DNA of 10,294 bases from an uncultured Thermomicrobiales bacterium (GTDB taxonomy: Bacteria > Chloroflexota > Chloroflexia > Thermomicrobiales > UBA6265): contig CADCWH010000080.1 in the NCBI GenBank assembly GCA_902806395.1, positions 1 through 10,294 on the forward strand, written 5' to 3'. Every line of letters starts with the position of its first letter. The stretch's first letter is position 1. Shown here piece after piece: positions 5,438-10,294 of this stretch. The notes under the pieces are model-generated. The model had not been told where the DNA came from and ran no database searches. It saw only the letters and a list, made by a program, of their open reading frames with translations. The position numbers and the translations under genes were made by a program.

Positions 5438-6892
5438 ATGACCGGGAACGGCGACGCCACCACCATAGAGCACACCGAGAAGCGCATCGGGCTGACCGGG
5501 GGACGGGCCGTCGTGTTGCGGGCCGACAATGTTCAGGGCCGGACCGCGGTCCGGACGACGGACCGCGACGATATCCTGGTCACCGCGACCAAATGGGGCC
5601 GCAAGGGCACTGCCTACGACCAGGCCTGGCTGGAGATCGAAGCCGACGACCGGCAGGACCGACTCGTCGTCACGGTACGGCCGCACTTCCCAGTCTCTTC
5701 TCCATTCGACGGCGATGGGTTCGATGTCGACCTCGGCCGCGACATCGCCCGCGACATCGTCAAGGGGTTGTTCGGCCGTCGTGGCGGGGACGATGGCGAC
5801 GCCACCGTGACCAAGCCACAACGGCGCGGCCGGGCAGGCTTCGACATCGCGGTGGAGCTGCCCCGGACATTGCCAGATGGGAGTGAGGTCCAGATCAAGA
5901 CCGCCTCCGGCGACATCGAATGCGAAGGTCCGCGCGGCCGAATCGAGATCGCCTCTGCCTCCGGCGATGTCCGCCTGAGGACGGTCGCCGGCGACCTGAC
6001 CGTCCAGACCGCCAGCGGCGACGTGGTCCTCGACGGCTTCACCGGGACCCTGACCACCCGATCCGCCAGTGGTGACCTCCGGATCGAGCACGCCCAGGTG
6101 ACCCGATGGCTGGCCAGTCTGGCCAGCGGCGACGTCGAGTTCAGCGGCGAGCTGGCGGCCGGCGCGGATCACCGGGTCCAGTCGGTCAGCGGGGACATCC
6201 GCATGCGGATCGACGAGGCGGTCGGGACCGAGATCGAGTTCAAGACCGTCTCCGGCAGCGGCATCTCCAGCGGCACCGTCCGCCGCGATGGCAAGCGCCA
6301 CTTCTTCACCGGACCCGAGGGCGGTCCCCACGCCCGTCTCGTCGTCAAATCCGTCAGTGGTGACCTGGAAGTCAGCAGCCACTCCCCGGTCGACACGCCT
6401 GCGGGAACGGGCTGGGCAACTCCGGCCTCGCCCGCCGTCGCACCGAGCCCGCCAACTCCTCCGTCGCCCCCTTCACCGCCGACTCCCCCATCTCCGCCAC
6501 CACCTCCCGACCCGGCGGCGACGCGCGCGGGAGTCGACTCGCACCCGTCACCTGCGCCGGAGCCGCCCGCGCCCGTCCAATCACCGGCCGGAAGCGACCA
6601 CTGGGTCGTGGCGAGGCCTGAAGCGGCCGATCGCGGACCGGACGACGGGAACACGCGGCCGGAACCGACCGATGCTCCCGCCGTCACCGATGGGGTGATC
6701 CCCCTCGGAGACCCCGACCTCGCCCATCCGGGCGAGCTCCGAACCGGCGAGGTGGACCTCTCCGGTTCCCATGGTCCGGAGGGCGACGCTGAGGCCGAAC
6801 GCATGGCCATCCTGGCTTCGCTGGAGCGGGGTGAGATCGACGTCGACGACGCGATGCGGCGTCTCGACGACATCCAGGGTGCAGAGTCATGA
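5438..6892 (+). CDS. DUF4097 beta-strand-repeat protein with Pro-rich hinge and C-terminal SHOCT-like hairpin
   Basis: 484 aa. After an N-terminal beta-rich part (1-90), residues 135-312 carry nine S/T-x-SGD-type turns (at 155, 173, 183, 191, 209, 228, 249, 270, 305), spaced 8-36 residues apart. This is the signature of DUF4097 proteins, thought to fold as stacked beta strands (beta-helix-like). Residues 335-359 are Ser/Thr-Pro-rich, followed by a low-complexity acidic/Pro region to about 450. The C-terminal hairpin 455-476 (RMAILASLERGEIDVDDAMRRL) matches those of the two upstream proteins. Neither signal peptide nor membrane helix is visible, so it looks cytoplasmic, unlike surface-exposed LiaX. 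The ATG at 5438 is chosen because GAGGGGAG lies 7 nt upstream; residues encoded before it look random and overlap the previous gene. Last gene of the unit, 82 bp after its neighbour. It probably acts as scaffold or sensor; no enzyme motif is present. Confidence 0.92.
   Translation: MTGNGDATTIEHTEKRIGLTGGRAVVLRADNVQGRTAVRTTDRDDILVTATKWGRKGTAYDQAWLEIEADDRQDRLVVTVRPHFPVSSPFDGDGFDVDLGRDIARDIVKGLFGRRGGDDGDATVTKPQRRGRAGFDIAVELPRTLPDGSEVQIKTASGDIECEGPRGRIEIASASGDVRLRTVAGDLTVQTASGDVVLDGFTGTLTTRSASGDLRIEHAQVTRWLASLASGDVEFSGELAAGADHRVQSVSGDIRMRIDEAVGTEIEFKTVSGSGISSGTVRRDGKRHFFTGPEGGPHARLVVKSVSGDLEVSSHSPVDTPAGTGWATPASPAVAPSPPTPPSPPSPPTPPSPPPPPDPAATRAGVDSHPSPAPEPPAPVQSPAGSDHWVVARPEAADRGPDDGNTRPEPTDAPAVTDGVIPLGDPDLAHPGELRTGEVDLSGSHGPEGDAEAERMAILASLERGEIDVDDAMRRLDDIQGAES
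5900..6367 (+). repeat. SGD-turn repeat region of the DUF4097 protein
   Basis: Nine degenerate coding repeats centred on (S/T)-(A/V)-SGD-(I/V/L), often written as tccggcgac or agcggcgac in DNA. They mark successive turns of the predicted stacked-strand fold. One copy reads VAGDL and one VSGSGI, so two deviate from the consensus. No long identical DNA blocks are seen. Confidence 0.8.
6440..6517 (+). repeat. Low-complexity Pro-rich coding repeat
   Basis: Tandem SPP/TPP triplets (PSPPTPPSPPSPPTPPSPPP) from C-rich codons, encoding a probably extended hinge between the DUF4097 domain and the C-terminal hairpin. Such tracts vary in length between strains by slippage. Confidence 0.8.
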
Positions 6893-6950
6893 CGTTCCCC
6901 CATCCCGCCGCCCGGCACGGTCGCTTGCCGCCCGCTGCCTGAGGCGGCCC

Positions 6951-6972
6951 GCCCCGGCGACCCGTCCGGGGC
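6951..6972 (+). terminator. GC hairpin downstream of the DUF4097 gene; possible terminator
   Basis: GCCCCGG and CCGGGGC form a perfect 7-bp stem with an 8-nt loop, 58 nt after the operon's last stop codon. A second weaker stem (GCCGCC 6927-6932 with GGCGGC 6943-6948) lies just before. No T-tract follows, so it is not a classical intrinsic terminator; it may pause transcription or protect the 3' end. Confidence 0.35.
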
Positions 6973-7040
6973 CACCACGACGAGGGACCCACGATCAATC
7001 AGCCTCCGGCACGACCGTGCCGGCCGAGGAGGGAATCCCC

Positions 7041-7271
7041 ATGTTCGAACCCCTAGACCAGATCACCCTCGCCCGCGCCCACCGCGATGAGATCGACCGC
7101 GACCTCGCCCACCGGGCTCTGCTCCGCTCCTTCCCAGACCACTCGATCGGCCGAGTGATCCGAGCGGCCGCTGGGCAGGCGCTGATCCGCGCTGGCGAGA
7201 CCCTGGCCGGGCTCCCGCACCGCTCCCCATCCCCCGCCGCGACTCCTCCGGCGATCGCCACCACGCGGTAG
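7041..7271 (+). CDS. Hypothetical small helical protein, 76 aa
   Basis: I do not recognise a family. The product reads MFEPLDQITLARAHRDEIDR at its N-terminus, a charged helix, then a second helix at about 36-58 (IGRVIRAAAGQALIRAGETL), amphipathic with Arg and Ala/Leu faces, and a Pro/Ala-rich tail. No Cys, zinc ligands, signal peptide or convincing transmembrane helix is present. Support for a real gene is the strong GAGGAGGG (7026-7033) 7 nt before the ATG at 7041 and the non-random hydrophobic pattern of the two helices; the frame is open further upstream, but that part overlaps the end of the DUF4097 gene. It lies 148 bp after that gene and 91 bp before the first transporter, so it could belong to either unit or stand alone. 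A peripheral membrane association through the amphipathic helix is possible but is inference. Confidence 0.6.
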   Translation: MFEPLDQITLARAHRDEIDRDLAHRALLRSFPDHSIGRVIRAAAGQALIRAGETLAGLPHRSPSPAATPPAIATTR

Positions 7272-7294
7272 GCTGCCATCGTCCTCAGCACCCG

Positions 7295-7310
7295 GCCGGG
7301 TTCGCCCGGC
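7295..7310 (+). other. UUCG-capped hairpin before the transporter pair
   Basis: GCCGGG and CCCGGC flank a TTCG loop, giving a 6-bp stem with the unusually stable UUCG tetraloop, 24 bp after the 76-aa gene and 52 bp before the next start. No T-tract follows. It may terminate or stabilise the upstream transcript or fold in the transporter leader. Confidence 0.4.
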
Positions 7311-7362
7311 ACGCCGGATCCCGACCCCGCCTGATTCCCAGCGACGATGCGGAGAGCCCGTC

Positions 7363-8841
7363 ATGGACGCCGTGACCGCGCGATCACCCACCGCCTCGTC
7401 GCTCGTGCCGGACGGAATGACCGCTCTAGCCGGGCTGCCAGGCCCCACGGGCGAGGCAACCGCCTCCCCAGATCCGACCGGGAGGGAGCCCACCTCGACG
7501 GATACCCCGACGGGCAACCCGATCCCTGACCGGAACCCGACTGGATCCGCAGCCGGGACTCGGGACCTACTGCCCCTCACCGCACTAGTGACCGCGAATG
7601 TCATCTCGGCGGTCGGCAACAGCGTCAGCGCCCTGGCGATCCCCTGGTTCGTCCTCCAGACCACCGGCAGCGCGGCCAGGATGGGCGTGGTCGCGGCGGC
7701 CGGCATGATCCCGTTCATCCTCTCGTCGGTATTCGGCGGTGCCCTGGTCGACCGGATCGGACACAAGCGGGCCAGCGTGATCGCCGACGCGGCGAGCGGC
7801 TTGACCGTCGCGGCCATTCCCCTCTGCCACGCCACGATCGGCCTCCCGTTCTGGCTCCTGCTCGTCCTGGTCTTCGCCGGGGCCCTGCTCGACGCGCCGG
7901 GCTCCGCCGCCCAAGTCGCCCTCGTGCCGGACATCGCGGACCGGGCTCGGGTCAGCCTAGAGCGGGTCAACGGCCTGACGCAGTCGATGGCCAACGCGTC
8001 TCGTTTGTTTGGACCCCTCGTTGCCGGCGCCCTGATCGCCGCCGTCGGGGCCAGCGCCGTGCTCTGGATCGACGCCGCGTCCTTCGCGATCTCCGCCGCC
8101 CTCGTTGGGCGCTTTGTCCCCGCCCTCGACCGTCCGGCCGCCGCGGGTCAGGGCAACTACCGGGAGGACCTCGTGGCCGGCTGGCGCGTCCTCTGGTCGG
8201 ATCACCTCCTGCGCGGTGTCGGCCTCGTCGCAGTGGTCACCAACGCCGTCGGGGCACCGCTCGGCGGCGTGATCCTGCCCCTCTACGCCGCGGCCACCTA
8301 TGGCTCTGCCCGTTCGTTCGGGATCATGGTGGCGGGAATCGGGGCTGGGGCTTTGGTCGGCGCGGTTGGCTTCGGCGCCCTAGGCGAGCGCCTGCCATAC
8401 CGCTCGACGCTGGCCGCGGGGTTCAGCGTCGGCTTCGTCCCACTCGCCGTCCTCCTCTTGGAGCCACCGCTCCCGGTCGCCGTGGTGGCCCTCTTTGCGG
8501 GCGCCATGGCCGGGGGAGTGATCAATCCCCTCGTGATGACAGTCTTCCACCGGCGCGTCCCAATCGCCTTCCAGGCCCGAGCCTTCGGTGCCCTGGTCGG
8601 ACTCGCGATGGTCGCCGCCCCGCTCGGCGTCCTCGTCGCTGGGTCATTGGTCGAGGCCGCCGGGGTGAACGCGATCCTCGCCATCATCGTCGGCATCGGC
8701 AGCCTGACCGGCTTCCTCGTCGTTAGCCACCCCGCCTTTGCCGACCTCGGCGCACCGGACGTTGGTGCACGGGACGATGGCGAACCGATCCCGGCGTCCC
8801 CGGCACCACGCGAACCGGGCATCGGCACGAGGCGCCTGTGA
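7363..8841 (+). CDS. Major facilitator superfamily transporter (DHA3/MFS_3-like), first of tandem pair
   Basis: 492 aa, inner-membrane secondary transporter, probably a proton-driven efflux pump. Hydrophobic segments throughout residues 69-455 fit 12 membrane helices. The signature motif A is GGALVDRIGHKR (125-136) in the loop after TM2. The AIPWFVLQTTGS segment near TM1 is typical of MFS proteins of the macrolide-efflux/enterobactin-exporter type. Residues 1-68 form a long Pro/Thr/Gly-rich, uncharged-to-acidic leader before TM1, absent from most relatives and much longer than its partner's 30 residues. The ATG at 7363 has GGAGAG 6 nt upstream; the internal Met19 lacks a good site, so I keep the longer form. 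The gene overlaps the next one by one base (TGATG). Substrate cannot be told from sequence. No adjacent regulator or biosynthetic gene indicates one. Confidence 0.92.
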   Translation: MDAVTARSPTASSLVPDGMTALAGLPGPTGEATASPDPTGREPTSTDTPTGNPIPDRNPTGSAAGTRDLLPLTALVTANVISAVGNSVSALAIPWFVLQTTGSAARMGVVAAAGMIPFILSSVFGGALVDRIGHKRASVIADAASGLTVAAIPLCHATIGLPFWLLLVLVFAGALLDAPGSAAQVALVPDIADRARVSLERVNGLTQSMANASRLFGPLVAGALIAAVGASAVLWIDAASFAISAALVGRFVPALDRPAAAGQGNYREDLVAGWRVLWSDHLLRGVGLVAVVTNAVGAPLGGVILPLYAAATYGSARSFGIMVAGIGAGALVGAVGFGALGERLPYRSTLAAGFSVGFVPLAVLLLEPPLPVAVVALFAGAMAGGVINPLVMTVFHRRVPIAFQARAFGALVGLAMVAAPLGVLVAGSLVEAAGVNAILAIIVGIGSLTGFLVVSHPAFADLGAPDVGARDDGEPIPASPAPREPGIGTRRL

Positions 8842-10178
8842 TGTCCGGGGGATCGCCAGGACCGGTGCTAGACCAGTCCAGGCCAGATCGGAGCCAAGCG
8901 CCACGTCTGGCGCTCACCTCCCGGACCCCCGTCTACGCGATGCTGGCCGCCAACGCCATCTCCCTCAGCGGCAACGTCCTGGCCAACGTCGCCATCCCCT
9001 GGTACGTCCTGGAGACGACTGGCAGCGGGACGCGGACCGGCATCGTCGCGGCAGCCTCGCTGGTCCCGATGATGGTCGCGGCGGTCCTTGGGGGTGGACT
9101 CGTCGATCGCCACGACCGCCGCCGCCTCAGCATCGCGGCCGACGTGCTGAGCGGGCTCTCCGTCGTCCTGATACCCCTCCTCGCCATGACCGTCGGCCTG
9201 CCATTCTGGACCCTGCTGGTCTTGGTCGGGGCCGGGTCGCTGTTCGACGTGCCGGGGGGCACCGCCCGCCTGGTCCTGTTCCCAGAAAACGCGGAACGTG
9301 CCGGTATCCCGCTCGAACGCGCAAACGCCTGGTATCAGGCCGTGTCCCGCGCTGCCCAACTCGCCGGGCCACCCCTGGCAGGGATCACGATCGCCCTGGT
9401 CGGGGCGGGGAACGCCCTCTGGCTGAATGCCGCCAGCTTTGCGTTCTCTGCCGCCCTGTTCTCCGTAGCCGTGCCTGCCAGCGATGCGGTCAAGACGTCG
9501 GACACTACCGTCCAGGGCGCCGACCCGCCCACCGGGTCCTACCTACGCGAGTTACGCGAGGGCTTGGCCATCCTGCTCGGCGACCGGCTCCTGACCCTGC
9601 TGACCTGGACGATCTCGGTCACCAACCTCCTCGACGCCGCGTTGGCGTCGGTGGTCGTGCCGATCTTCGTGCGCCGCACGTATGGCGAGGGGGCGTCGGC
9701 CGAGCTGGGTCTCGTGTTTGGCGCGTTCGGGGCTGGGTCGCTGCTCGGCTCGCTCGCCTTCGGCATGGTCGGCCCCCGCCTGCCGCGCCGGGCTACGTAC
9801 CTCGTTGCCTTCAACGGGGTCGCCCTGCTGACCTGCGCCTTCGCCGTGCTCCCGCCCCTCGGTGCCCTGCTGGCAATTCGCTTCGCCGCGGGCCTGTTGG
9901 CCGCACCCATCAACCCGCTCCTGCTGACTACCTTCCAGGATCGCATTGCCCCTGAGGCCCGGGGCCGGGTCTATGGCCTCCTGACGGCCGGGGTCCTGGC
10001 CGGGTCACCGGTCGGGGTCCTGGTGGCCGGGACCGCCGTCGACGGTCTCGGCCTCCGACCCGTCCTGGCGGCCATCGGCATCACCTATGTCACCTGCACG
10101 CTGGTCATGGCGCTTCACCCCGCCAGTGCCGGGTTGCGGCGACCGGACCTGTCCCGGGCGCCCGCACCGGCAGCGTGA
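8841..10178 (+). CDS. Major facilitator superfamily transporter (DHA3/MFS_3-like), second of tandem pair
   Basis: 445 aa, homologous to the preceding transporter over its whole length; in the ungapped block 51-162 I count 62 identities in 112 positions with residues 92-203 of the neighbour. Motif A is GGGLVDRHDRRR (84-95). Hydrophobic segments fit 12 helices, with a central hydrophilic loop (about 211-235) and a short C-terminal tail. The ATG at 8841 overlaps the previous TGA by one base and GAGG lies 8 nt upstream, so translational coupling is likely; a GTG three bases earlier is the alternative start. Adjacent unequal paralogues could form a heteromeric or two-substrate export system, or be a recent duplication that diverged. 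MFS proteins usually work as single polypeptides, so independent function is the default. Substrate unknown. Confidence 0.92.
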   Translation: MSGGSPGPVLDQSRPDRSQAPRLALTSRTPVYAMLAANAISLSGNVLANVAIPWYVLETTGSGTRTGIVAAASLVPMMVAAVLGGGLVDRHDRRRLSIAADVLSGLSVVLIPLLAMTVGLPFWTLLVLVGAGSLFDVPGGTARLVLFPENAERAGIPLERANAWYQAVSRAAQLAGPPLAGITIALVGAGNALWLNAASFAFSAALFSVAVPASDAVKTSDTTVQGADPPTGSYLRELREGLAILLGDRLLTLLTWTISVTNLLDAALASVVVPIFVRRTYGEGASAELGLVFGAFGAGSLLGSLAFGMVGPRLPRRATYLVAFNGVALLTCAFAVLPPLGALLAIRFAAGLLAAPINPLLLTTFQDRIAPEARGRVYGLLTAGVLAGSPVGVLVAGTAVDGLGLRPVLAAIGITYVTCTLVMALHPASAGLRRPDLSRAPAPAA

Positions 10179-10237
10179 TCGACCTCGCGCGACCCGTGGT
10201 CCTGCCCGCGAGGATCCGGCCCGATCGTGCTCACATG

Positions 10238-10260
10238 GCCCTCCCCTGGTGATGGGGGGC
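10238..10260 (+). terminator. G/C hairpin after the transporter pair; possible terminator
   Basis: GCCCTCC pairs with GGGGGGC (one G-T wobble) around a 9-nt loop, 59 nt after the last stop codon. No T-tract follows, so the call rests on position and stem alone. The rest of 10179-10294 shows no gene. Confidence 0.35.
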
Positions 10261-10294
10261 GCTCACCGCGCTCGTTCCGGAGACGCAGACAGGA

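Noticed and set aside
5345..6382. 345-aa open frame antisense to the DUF4097 gene
   Set aside because: An Ala/Gly/Asp-rich mirror of a GC-rich coding strand; no recognisable domain, while the plus strand encodes a clear repeat family.
8738..9955. 405-aa plus-strand frame spanning the two transporters
   Set aside because: Arg/Pro-rich shadow frame overlapping two well-supported membrane proteins; no hydrophobic pattern or domain.

Overview
The window is GC-rich (apart from one short AT-rich island) and bacterial. GC-heavy third positions, strong AGGAGG/GAGGG ribosome-binding sites and the gene families present suggest Chloroflexota, perhaps Thermomicrobia-like. That placement is an impression, not a demonstration; a GC-rich actinobacterium or related lineage is possible.

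Layout. Bases 1-1497 (+) hold the 3' part of a PAS-PAS-HisKA-HATPase sensor histidine kinase cut by the left edge. Convergent to it, and only 35 bp away, is a complete glycoside hydrolase family 2 enzyme (3482-1533, -). After a 357-bp stretch with no convincing gene, a small SH3-barrel-like hypothetical protein lies on the same strand (4199-3840, -). The 4200-4440 spacer separates divergent genes. It contains an AT-rich island with two nearly identical 20-bp direct repeats at a 21-bp period; the second supplies the -35 of a near-consensus sigma70-type promoter (TTGACT, 17 bp, TATGAT) pointing right.

That promoter reads into a compact three-gene unit: a DUF2089 zinc-ribbon/HTH protein (4441-4842), a small YvlB/LiaX-type protein (4903-5355) and a DUF4097 beta-strand-repeat protein (5438-6892). 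All three proteins carry the same ~22-residue SHOCT-like helical hairpin, at the C-, N- and C-terminus respectively. This suggests a DNA-binding protein, an adaptor and a repeat scaffold that recognise each other through one short module, possibly for envelope-stress or similar regulation. Partnership is inferred from sequence and gene order only.

Downstream come a 76-aa hypothetical helical protein (7041-7271) and two tandem, homologous 12-TM-type major facilitator transporters (7363-8841 and 8841-10178), joined by a TGATG stop/start overlap. The last 116 bp hold no gene, only a G/C hairpin.
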